Positions 56,727 through 64,000 of a stretch of 64,000 nt of DNA are shown here, piece after piece. Below the pieces are notes generated by a model that saw only the letters and a list, made by a program, of their open reading frames with translations, ran no database searches and was not told the origin of the DNA. How positions within the stretch are numbered: position 1 is the stretch's first letter; every line of letters begins with the position of its first letter. Position numbers and translations under genes: made by a program. The stretch comes from Nostoc calcicola FACHB-3891 (GTDB taxonomy: Bacteria > Cyanobacteriota > Cyanobacteriia > Cyanobacteriales > Nostocaceae): the NCBI RefSeq assembly GCF_014697355.1, contig NZ_JACJRQ010000004.1, positions 62,001-126,000 on the forward strand. The letters run 5' to 3'.

Positions 56727-58346
56727 CTAATCCCCCAGAGAAATATAAAATTCTATTGCTTCTATTGCATCAAAGTAACCACAAATTCCGTCTAACCAAC
56801 CTTTTTCAGCTAGTTGTTTAGCTTGTCCACTAGAATCTAGGAATAAAGGTAATGTTGGCAAATTGTAACTTTTAAGAAAGTCTTGAACTCCAAGATCAGA
56901 ACCTTCTCTTAAAATTTCTCGCAAAGCCATCACTTTATTTTGACGATCTTTCCAATCTTCTCCCTGTTTAAATTCTTTGATGACTTGAGTAATACCATCC
57001 CAAGTACGCCACTCAGTATCATGATGATTCAAACGTAAGGGACGCATTTCTAAATGGTACGGTTTGCTATCCACAATTCTTTGATATTCACGCTGGCGAA
57101 TATCAGAAATGGAGCCAATTAAACCACTTGCGGCTAAATGCCAATCAAGAGCAGAAAAATCATCTACGGAATATATTTTTTTAGATTGTTTAACAAATTT
57201 TTTGGCTTCACGACATAAATCTTCGCTAATTTGATATGCTCGTGCAAAAGGATAGTGAGTTTTAACCACAGAAACACCTGCACAGGCTGTTAATGGTTTA
57301 CCATCATTTACTTTCTGTTTTTCAAATTCTCTAAGAAATAATGCTGCTAATTCTAGTCCTAATCTCCCTTCACAAATAAAGGTAATATCATCACCACCAT
57401 ATACTAAAGGGCGGAAAGGAAGATTGTATTGAGCTTTCAGTTTAAATTCTCCAAGTTTACCTATAATTTTTCCTTCTTCAATTGATTCAATTACAAGTTT
57501 TGCTACAGCTTTTAGTGCATTGATTCCAGCTCGATCAACACTTTTAGAAAATGCTCGTATAGCATTAATATAATCTCTATTTTCTCTGCCCATACCGTGT
57601 GCCTTGAATCTATTTCCCATACCGTTACCATCAGCATGAACGACAGCTGTATAACTAGATTCACCTCCAGAACGACCAAGATGATCAGTTCGGTAAGGAA
57701 ACTGATAGATATTTTGATCGAAAACTTCTGCAAAAATACTTTGCAAATGTTTATTTGCTTCTGATACCGCTTTCAATTTTTGTTTTGTCTCAGTAGAAAT
57801 CAGATAACTATCAATGTCTTCGTCATCACTATAATTAATGTATTGATCGCTCCTATCTACAGCAGGAAGTTGAGTTGAGTTACAACTAGCGTTTACACCT
57901 AAACCCAGTAGTGGTGCTGAAGGAATTCGTTCGTATTTTTGACGGTCAATCTGATTTCTCTTTAATTCTTCAACTACTGAATATAGATCGTTATTCTCCC
58001 AATCAAAATCAGCATGAGCAACTAAAAGGTTAATCCCTGGTGCTTTTTCCAAAACTCGCCTACCCAAAATTTTAGTGAATCTAATAGCAAGTTCGTGTGA
58101 TTTGAATATAATTAGTGCATTTCCACCAGCTGCATATATAAGTTCAGCATTTAGTTCACTTGTTTCAATTGGTTCTTCTTGAAGACCATTGGGAATTTTT
58201 AATGTATCTAGGGTATCTTCTACCCATTCTTTTGTAGATTTCGATAATAAACGAGATGCTCCTATATTTTCACGAAGACGGTTACTACTAAAGATGTAAT
58301 TTTGCTTTCCAGTAGTATCAATGACTGTAATAGTAAATGGACTCAT
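56727..58346 (-). CDS. cas10: Compact Cas10, two palm domains, no HD nuclease
   Basis: 539 residues, ATG at 58346. Begins in the first palm-like domain (ITVIDTTGKQNYIFSSNRLR, IGASRLLSKST). The second palm has YTAVVHADGNGMGNRF and the cyclase motif YGGDDITF (GGDD at 317-320), then CAGVSVVKTHYPFARAYQISEDL and AKKF, as in Csm1/Cmr2. There is no N-terminal HD domain, so DNA cleavage by Cas10 is not expected, while cyclic oligoadenylate synthesis is. The intact GGDD fits the CARF nuclease encoded just upstream, whose stop overlaps the cas10 start by 4 bp. Shorter than most Cas10 proteins. Confidence 0.88.
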   Translation of the reverse strand: MSPFTITVIDTTGKQNYIFSSNRLRENIGASRLLSKSTKEWVEDTLDTLKIPNGLQEEPIETSELNAELIYAAGGNALIIFKSHELAIRFTKILGRRVLEKAPGINLLVAHADFDWENNDLYSVVEELKRNQIDRQKYERIPSAPLLGLGVNASCNSTQLPAVDRSDQYINYSDDEDIDSYLISTETKQKLKAVSEANKHLQSIFAEVFDQNIYQFPYRTDHLGRSGGESSYTAVVHADGNGMGNRFKAHGMGRENRDYINAIRAFSKSVDRAGINALKAVAKLVIESIEEGKIIGKLGEFKLKAQYNLPFRPLVYGGDDITFICEGRLGLELAALFLREFEKQKVNDGKPLTACAGVSVVKTHYPFARAYQISEDLCREAKKFVKQSKKIYSVDDFSALDWHLAASGLIGSISDIRQREYQRIVDSKPYHLEMRPLRLNHHDTEWRTWDGITQVIKEFKQGEDWKDRQNKVMALREILREGSDLGVQDFLKSYNLPTLPLFLDSSGQAKQLAEKGWLDGICGYFDAIEAIEFYISLGD

Positions 58347-59650
58347 TTTGCCTCCTGATCATTTTGAGTAATCCAATCAGAAATCTTTTTAGATAAATCG
58401 ATCAAGTCTTCACATCCAAAAACTGCTATTTTTTTATTGGCTAGTACATCGGAAATTTCTGCCTTTAAAGAATCTGGTTCATCTGAGATACAAACCAGTG
58501 CAGCCCTAGCTTCATCCCCTCCCATTTGTCTTGCTCGTAGATATGCTTCAAAAAGCTTGCTTTTACATAATTTTCTATCTCTACTTGTTGTACAAGAAAT
58601 AGCAAAAAGTTGATGACCTCGTGTAAATGCAACATCAAACTGAAATCCGTCTTTAGTTCCTTCCAGGGGAATTTCAAAATCCATACCATAATCATGTATC
58701 AATTGATTTTGAGCAATATTTTTTACCTGATGTAGTACATAATGTTCTAACCACAAACCATCTAACCATTCACAAAAATGGTCTAATTTTTTGAAAATAT
58801 TTGTTTTATGAACTTCTTTTAAAGTTAGCTTATTATCTGTTGCAAAGTTTTCTTTCTGAAATGCTGCAACAATATACTCTGGTAATTTTTCAAGAGATAC
58901 AGAGACTGCCATTAGAGAAGTTTGACTTTTCCAATCGCCTCTCGAACCATCAGATTTTTTCTTCCGGGCTTGCTCACAAAATTCTTTATAAAATCCACTG
59001 AACCATAGCTGTCTTTTTATGTCATCACTAAAAAGTTGGGCTAGTGCTATTACAAAATCTGGTAATTGTGCTTCTTGCACAGGTTCATTTTTTAAATTTA
59101 AGCCATGTAAATTAAAAAGTTTTACCAGTTTTATTTCTAATGTAGCTGGTTTAATCTTAATACGCTCACGTTCTCCATCCTCACTATCTATACATATCTC
59201 TAATCTACGTGGATCTAGATAGCTTAAAATCACATCATAACGCCGTTTGTACTTTTTATGCTTACTCTTATTGTTCTCTTCAATCTCTTCATAAAACAAT
59301 GTCCGGTAAGCGTGTACAGACATTGCTTTTGTACCACCTGTGTAATTTAGTCCAACTTTTCCACTGGATATTGTTTCTAGCGTCTTGTTAATTTCTGTTT
59401 TAATGTAATGAGCATCAGATTCATAATCACTAAGCGATCGAAATTCCACAGCCTTTAAATCACTCTGTTCTTCAATCAGAATGCTTTGAAGTCGCGTGGC
59501 TCGTTCTTTTGTATCCCTCGTGTGTACTAAGTAGACAGTTCCATGTTTATTCAATAAAAGTTTTGCTGCTACATAGTTAGGTAATGGATTTTCACCAATT
59601 AGCAAAAACAGGTGGTCAACTTTGTAATTATCAAACTCTGATGCACTCAT
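58343..59650 (-). CDS. CARF-domain nuclease, Can2/Card1-like (DUF1887-type)
   Basis: 435 residues, ATG at 59650 with GAGG upstream. N-terminal CARF fold: VDHLFLLIGENPLPNYVAAKLLL and the ligand loop LNYTGGTKAMSVHAYR (102-115), which binds cyclic tetra-adenylate in relatives. C-terminal restriction-like nuclease: LDGLWLEHYVLHQV (E302), FQFDVAFTRGHQLFAISCTTS (D339), KSKLFEAYLRARQMGGDEARAALVC. The usual E-x-K after the Asp is replaced by S-C-T (352-354), so catalysis may use other residues or be weak. First gene of the operon, it is expected to degrade nucleic acid when Cas10 makes the second messenger. Confidence 0.85.
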   Translation of the reverse strand: MSASEFDNYKVDHLFLLIGENPLPNYVAAKLLLNKHGTVYLVHTRDTKERATRLQSILIEEQSDLKAVEFRSLSDYESDAHYIKTEINKTLETISSGKVGLNYTGGTKAMSVHAYRTLFYEEIEENNKSKHKKYKRRYDVILSYLDPRRLEICIDSEDGERERIKIKPATLEIKLVKLFNLHGLNLKNEPVQEAQLPDFVIALAQLFSDDIKRQLWFSGFYKEFCEQARKKKSDGSRGDWKSQTSLMAVSVSLEKLPEYIVAAFQKENFATDNKLTLKEVHKTNIFKKLDHFCEWLDGLWLEHYVLHQVKNIAQNQLIHDYGMDFEIPLEGTKDGFQFDVAFTRGHQLFAISCTTSRDRKLCKSKLFEAYLRARQMGGDEARAALVCISDEPDSLKAEISDVLANKKIAVFGCEDLIDLSKKISDWITQNDQEAK

Positions 59651-60306
59651 GTAAATTTACCTCACCCTTTTAATTTATGTATTCATCAGTAACCAAGCAG
59701 TTAATAAAAAAGCGATCGCGCCCCTTCACCCCCCACACAACCCCACCTGCTCTTAATCAATCAAATATCAATCAATCTTCGTAGTTAATACGATGGATTG
59801 TGTGTGATACAAATCACATGTTTACTTAACTTACCATTGCAAAAAGCAACTGCTCCGTAAATACGAGTAAGTTTATGTGCCAAAAAAACTTGATTTGACG
59901 AATACATCATACACGCGCCAGGAAGAAGTGTCTTCCAATACCCTGTATCGTTATGAAATATATTTATCGAGATTCGGCTGGTGTCTGAATTAGTTTTGCA
60001 AGACGTTCCCTATGTAAAACTATTGCAATGCTTAGCACGCGGTTTGCTCAAACAAAATCTGCTGCGGGCGATTCGGTTGTGGGTGTGGTTGCGATCGCTC
60101 TTTGAAGACTATTAAGATTGTGTGATTAGAGGTTTGTCGAACTCACGTTAACCGAACTGACTGATGCGGATCTAGCTTGCGGTAACGCTTTTGCAACCTG
60201 GCTTCTGCCTACTGCATTCTTCAACTATAATGTTGATCTGCAAAACTACCAGATATGGGTTAACTAGTCTGGAAGGTACTTTTAGTCTGTTTAGGGGACT
60301 GGATCT
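59651..60306 (+). other. Divergent promoter region between CRISPR operon and helicase gene
   Basis: 656 bp. Contains HIP1 sites (59710, 60091) and a 44-codon frame from a GTG at 59981 to 60115 (protein ending in NLLRAIRLWVWLRSLFEDY) that could be the end of a lost gene; I cannot name it. No CRISPR repeats, no inverted repeat that stands out. CTCACGTTAACCGAACTGAC (60144) resembles the terminal repeat of the element at 1821. Confidence 0.45.
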
Positions 60307-63300
60307 ATGATTAAGCTTGGGTTACTGGTACAGTCCCAGAATAATTATTTGGGTATAGGAAAAGTTATAGGAATATCTGAGACTAATGCGATCGTTGAGT
60401 ATTTCTGCTCTATGGCGCAACGTCTGGAAAAAACGTTACCTTTAAATTCGCTCTCTCAAGTTAGGCTTGAACCTCAAGCGCGATGCTATATCAAGTCCGA
60501 AACCCAAGATAAATGGATAATTGGCAGAATTTTCGTCTGGGACGAAGATACAGAACAATATCAAGTTGATTTACCAGACAAGAAAACTGCGATTGTTACC
60601 GAAGAAGAAATTTACGTCCGTTGTAATTTACCGAACACAGACCCCATTGAAACTTTAGCAATGAAGGGTCACGAAACGCCGTACTTCCACGACAAAAGAT
60701 TGGCTTTCGTGAAATCTTTGATTCAGCAACGGGCTGTTAGTCGCGGGATGACGGGACTGATTTCGGCAAATATTAATCTTTATCCCCATCAGGTAGAAGT
60801 TGTCAGGCGGGTACTGGAAGACCCAATTCAACGCTATATTTTAGCAGACGAGGTGGGACTCGGAAAAACCATCGAAGCGGGTGCAATTCTTCGTCAATTC
60901 CTGTTAGATGAACCGAAAAAAGGTGCGGTGGTCATAGTTCCCAAATATTTGCTGCAACAATGGCGAACTGAGTTAGAAAACAAGTTTTATATTTCTCATT
61001 TTCCCAAACGGGTAGCGGTAATAGCGGTTGAAGATATTCATAAAATTAATCTCAAAGCTAAGATAGGCTGTTTAATATTAGATGAAGCCCATCACATCGC
61101 AGCAATGGCGACCTCTAAAGATGCAGCGGTACGTCAGCGTTTTGATACTTGCAAACAACTGGCTCATAAAAGCGATCGCTTACTTTTATTATCCGCTACT
61201 CCTGTGCTTCACCACGAGCAAGATTTTCTGGCAATGTTGCATTTGCTCGACCCCACAACCTATAAACTTCATGATTTAGCAGGTTTTCGCGCTAAAGTTG
61301 CCAGCCGCCAGCAAATTGGTAAAGTTCTGCTGGCTTTGAGAGAAGATGCAAACCCTGTTGTCCTGAAAAATAATTTACAGGAATTACGCAACCTGTTTGC
61401 TGAGGATCGGTATTTACTAAAGTTGGCCGATGATTTAGAAAATTCTTTACAAGAAAAATCTCCTGAGCAAAATCAAATCGTCCAAGCAATTCGCAGCCAC
61501 ATCAGTGATACCTATCGACTATATCGGCGAATGCTTCGCAACCGTCGCGCGGCCGTGGAAGATGTGATATTTGACCGCAATTTTACACCGAAAGAAGAAT
61601 ATGATTTAGATGAGCGATCGCTTGATATTCACGAACTCATCAATCAATGGCGTACTGTTGCTCCCAATGAAAAACAATATCAGCGAATTTTTCTGTTAAT
61701 ATTCCTTGCTGCTGGTACTTGGTTAGGCATTTTAGAACAAGTAATTACAGCCCGTTTAACTGGTAAACCCCATACTAAACTGATTCAGGAGTTTAAAGAA
61801 GATGATATTCGCCTATTAACTACAACTCCCAAATTTTCAGGGGAAGAAGAGATTTTGCAATCTTTTCTAAAAATTATTCGTCAACCTGTAGAAGATGGAG
61901 AACGCAAGGAAAATTTAAGAACAGTACTCCTGAATCAGCTAGGTACATACTTCAAAATTCCACCCAATGTTCGCAGAAATCAAAAAGAATTTCTCACCAG
62001 GATACAGCAGAGAATTCGTAGACCAATTGCTGAGGATATTTTCCCCAAATTTATTATATTTACCAGTTTTGTCCAAAGTTGTGCAGAAATTGTACGCTAT
62101 TTATCTGATACCTTTGGTGCAGATACCGTAGTTAGTCATCAATTTGGAGAATCACCGGATAAAGTTGAGGCGGGCTTAAATAAATTCAAAAACAATCCCA
62201 ACTGCTTTATTCTAGTATGCGATCGCTCCGGAGAAGAAGGACGTAATCTCCAGTTTGCTGACTGGTTAATTCACTTCGATCTTCCTTGGTCACCTAATCA
62301 ATTAGAGCAAAGAATTGGCAGACTTGACCGCATTGGCAGCAAAATTGGCATCCAATCTTGTGTATTGATTGGCCCTTATCTGGAAGATAGCCCCCACAAT
62401 GCTTGGTATCAAATTTTGAAAGATGGATTTGGCATTTTTCAACAATCAATTGCCAGTTTCCAGTTTTATGTAGATGAGAAACTTCCAGAATTAGAAGCAG
62501 CTTTGTTTCAATCAGGTGCTGCTGGATTAGTGCAAATGATTGAGCCAATCAAAGAACAAATCCAAGCCGAAATCGTCAAGATTAGCGAACAAAATGCTTT
62601 AGATGAAATTGACGCTACTGATGAAATTGCAACCGAGTATTTTGAAGATTTAGATAATTATGATGCTCGCCATTTAGAAATGAAGCGAGCAATTGAAGGG
62701 TGGATTTGTGATGCCCTTGGTTTCAAGGCAATGACTAACCCAGACTCTTCAGAAATCAAACGTTATCAACCAGTAACGCGTACCTTGGTGCCGATAAATG
62801 AGTTAAAAACCCGTTTTGCTGACAGTTATCTAGACAAATATAGTACTTATAACCGCAGGATAGCAAACCAAAATTCTGATGTTAAACTCTTGCGAATTGG
62901 GGAAGGATTTGTAGAAGCACTGTTGAATTATATAGATTGTGATGACCGGGGTCAAGCCTTTGCCATGTGGCGCACTGATGCATCTTGGGATGCTCAAGAA
63001 GGGAAGGAGTGGTTCGGTTTCCAATACAATTATATAGTCGAGACAAATTTAAGAATTGCCAAACAAGTTTTAATCGATTACAAACTCGATAATTCTCAAT
63101 TCAAAATCTTGCAGCGACGTGTAGATGCTCTATTTCCACCAATTATGGAAACTATCTATATTGATGGTCGCAATCAGCCAATATCCGTTGTGGAAGATAA
63201 AGTCCTGTTGAATATCTTGCAACGTCCATATAAAGATAAAAACAATTATCAAGCACGAGATTACAATCTAGCAAAAGAGCGCTTAGAAATTATTGACGAT

Positions 63301-63609
63301 TTTGTTGAGCCTAGTAAATGGCAAAATTATTGCTATGAAGTACGTAACGCTTCTTTAGCATTACTTTCTAATCGTCCCGATTTTATGGAATTGTGCGAAA
63401 AATGTGCTAAAGTTGCCGAAAAAAAATTAGGCAATAGAGTAGAACAATTACGCTTGCTGCTGAATCAGCAAACTTGGGATCAAGCACTAGCCCAAGAACT
63501 CGAAATAGAAACTGCTTTAAGTGCAGCTATTTTAGAGGGAATTCGCCAACCGCAGATTAAGCTTGATTCTGTGGGTTTTATTATTGTATCCGGGCGATCG
63601 CTCGTATAA
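60307..63609 (+). CDS. SNF2/RapA-like helicase, DpdE-like
   Basis: 1100 residues, ATG at 60307. Residues 1-150 contain two small beta (Tudor/SH3-like) segments (GKVIGISETNAIVEYF, YQVDLPDKKTAIVTEEEIYVRC). Helicase core: LYPHQVEVVRRVL, Walker A DEVGLGKTIEAG (181-192), DEAH box (259-262), LLLLSATP (293-300), and in RecA domain 2 KFIIFTSFVQSC, VCDRSGEEGRNLQFAD, SPNQLEQRIGRLDRIGSKIG. The overall pattern, including ETLAMKGHETPYFHDKR, is what I associate with DpdE of the 7-deazaguanine DNA modification/restriction system; RapA/HepA or DISARM-type helicases are alternatives. No other dpd gene is in the window. Divergent from the CRISPR operon. Confidence 0.75.
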   Translation: MIKLGLLVQSQNNYLGIGKVIGISETNAIVEYFCSMAQRLEKTLPLNSLSQVRLEPQARCYIKSETQDKWIIGRIFVWDEDTEQYQVDLPDKKTAIVTEEEIYVRCNLPNTDPIETLAMKGHETPYFHDKRLAFVKSLIQQRAVSRGMTGLISANINLYPHQVEVVRRVLEDPIQRYILADEVGLGKTIEAGAILRQFLLDEPKKGAVVIVPKYLLQQWRTELENKFYISHFPKRVAVIAVEDIHKINLKAKIGCLILDEAHHIAAMATSKDAAVRQRFDTCKQLAHKSDRLLLLSATPVLHHEQDFLAMLHLLDPTTYKLHDLAGFRAKVASRQQIGKVLLALREDANPVVLKNNLQELRNLFAEDRYLLKLADDLENSLQEKSPEQNQIVQAIRSHISDTYRLYRRMLRNRRAAVEDVIFDRNFTPKEEYDLDERSLDIHELINQWRTVAPNEKQYQRIFLLIFLAAGTWLGILEQVITARLTGKPHTKLIQEFKEDDIRLLTTTPKFSGEEEILQSFLKIIRQPVEDGERKENLRTVLLNQLGTYFKIPPNVRRNQKEFLTRIQQRIRRPIAEDIFPKFIIFTSFVQSCAEIVRYLSDTFGADTVVSHQFGESPDKVEAGLNKFKNNPNCFILVCDRSGEEGRNLQFADWLIHFDLPWSPNQLEQRIGRLDRIGSKIGIQSCVLIGPYLEDSPHNAWYQILKDGFGIFQQSIASFQFYVDEKLPELEAALFQSGAAGLVQMIEPIKEQIQAEIVKISEQNALDEIDATDEIATEYFEDLDNYDARHLEMKRAIEGWICDALGFKAMTNPDSSEIKRYQPVTRTLVPINELKTRFADSYLDKYSTYNRRIANQNSDVKLLRIGEGFVEALLNYIDCDDRGQAFAMWRTDASWDAQEGKEWFGFQYNYIVETNLRIAKQVLIDYKLDNSQFKILQRRVDALFPPIMETIYIDGRNQPISVVEDKVLLNILQRPYKDKNNYQARDYNLAKERLEIIDDFVEPSKWQNYCYEVRNASLALLSNRPDFMELCEKCAKVAEKKLGNRVEQLRLLLNQQTWDQALAQELEIETALSAAILEGIRQPQIKLDSVGFIIVSGRSLV

Positions 63610-63629
63610 GGTAACTCCAAGAAATAAAC

Positions 63630-63690
63630 CAGGAGTCAGAATACAGAATGGGCTACGCCCCGCTACGCTAACAGAATTCAGAATACTCTA
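63630..63690. repeat. Dispersed repeat with GGGCTACGCCCCGCTACGC core
   Basis: CAGGAGTCAGAATACAGAAT, GGGCTACGCCCCGC and GCTAACAGAATTCAGAATA; related to 9330-9385. Confidence 0.7.
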
Positions 63691-63814
63691 CCCATAAAGG
63701 GATAGAGTTTTAAGGCGAGAATATTTAATACTACTTTCGCTTAACTTCGGGCAAGGTTTTAACCAATATTCATTACCCACTCGTACATAATTCATACGCT
63801 CATTCTGACTCCTG

Positions 63815-64000
63815 TTAGCGGTACTCGCAGATGAACAGCAAAATTGGCGCCCAAACAAATATGAGTATTCACTAGGGGGATGCAGCGTTAGTTTAGAGTT
63901 TCCCATCGTGAAATTATTAGATTACGAAGCCCAATGGCAAACTTTAGAGCAAACAACAAATCCTTTCGGTATAGTTGTGATGGCACATTTACGCACCAAA
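63815..64000 (+). pseudogene. 5'-truncated Rpn-family (transposase-like) nuclease gene
   Basis: The frame encodes LAVLADEQQNWRPNKYEYSLGG, FPIVKLLDYEAQWQTLE and NPFGIVVMAHLRTK, the middle part of cyanobacterial Rpn/PDDEXK cytosolic proteins. It opens only after a TGA at 63806-63808, and the sequence just before (TTCTGACTCCTGTTAGC) belongs to the dispersed repeat, so the first part of the gene has been replaced. A GTG at 63909 could start a shorter product. It continues past the window end. Confidence 0.75.

Overview
The window comes from a filamentous, heterocyst-type cyanobacterium of the Nostoc group. This rests on the very frequent HIP1 octamer GCGATCGC, short tandemly repeated repeats (one inside the RNase P RNA, as in Anabaena/Nostoc), many small inverted-repeat elements between genes, a GroEL with a GGM tail behind a CIRCE operator, and typical cyanobacterial families (TIGR04376, CIA30-type NAD(P)-binding protein, compact RTX/FG-GAP secreted proteins). 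No complete transposase gene is present; mobile DNA appears only as MITE-like and repeat elements.

Layout. 1-8 kb: the 5' part of RNase III, a small divergent pair of DNA-binding-like genes around a nested inverted repeat, the RNase P RNA, a membrane-anchored hypothetical, CorA, GroEL and a WecA/TagO-type phosphoglycosyl transferase. 8-17 kb: an acetamidase/formamidase whose ancestral start codon seems to have become a HIP1 site, a DUF4915/TIGR03032 protein, and a 1682-residue secreted Ca-binding protein with seven FG-GAP repeats and RTX repeats. 17-34 kb: metabolic and regulatory genes (FMN reductases, TetR with a clear operator and a Coq4-like gene, ketopantoate reductase, CPBP protease, acyl-CoA ligase, BMP-type nucleoside ABC transporter parts, tRNA-Ser(CGA), CapA, cupin, DM13 lipoprotein, CIA30 protein). 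Two enzymes here carry in-frame insertions of an intergenic repeat family. 34-50 kb: permease fragment, TIGR04376, NYN-LOTUS protein, D-Ala-D-Ala carboxypeptidase, MnmG, FolE, a PlsY-like/PEP-synthase fusion, an unlisted 58-residue membrane protein, SGNH hydrolase and small conserved genes.

50-60 kb holds the main accessory system: a seven-gene, translationally coupled type III-D CRISPR effector operon on the minus strand, in the order CARF nuclease, Cas10, Cas7, Csx10 (Cas5 plus Cas11-like tail), Cas7-Cas7, Csx19 and a large Cas7 with insertion. It matches the subunit order of the fused III-Dv complex, but Cas7 and Cas5-Cas11 are still separate genes overlapping by ATGA. There is no array, cas1, cas2 or cas6 in the window. 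Divergent from it lies a 1100-residue SNF2/RapA-like helicase resembling DpdE, so 50-63.6 kb looks like a defence island. The window ends in the 5'-truncated remains of an Rpn-family nuclease gene.
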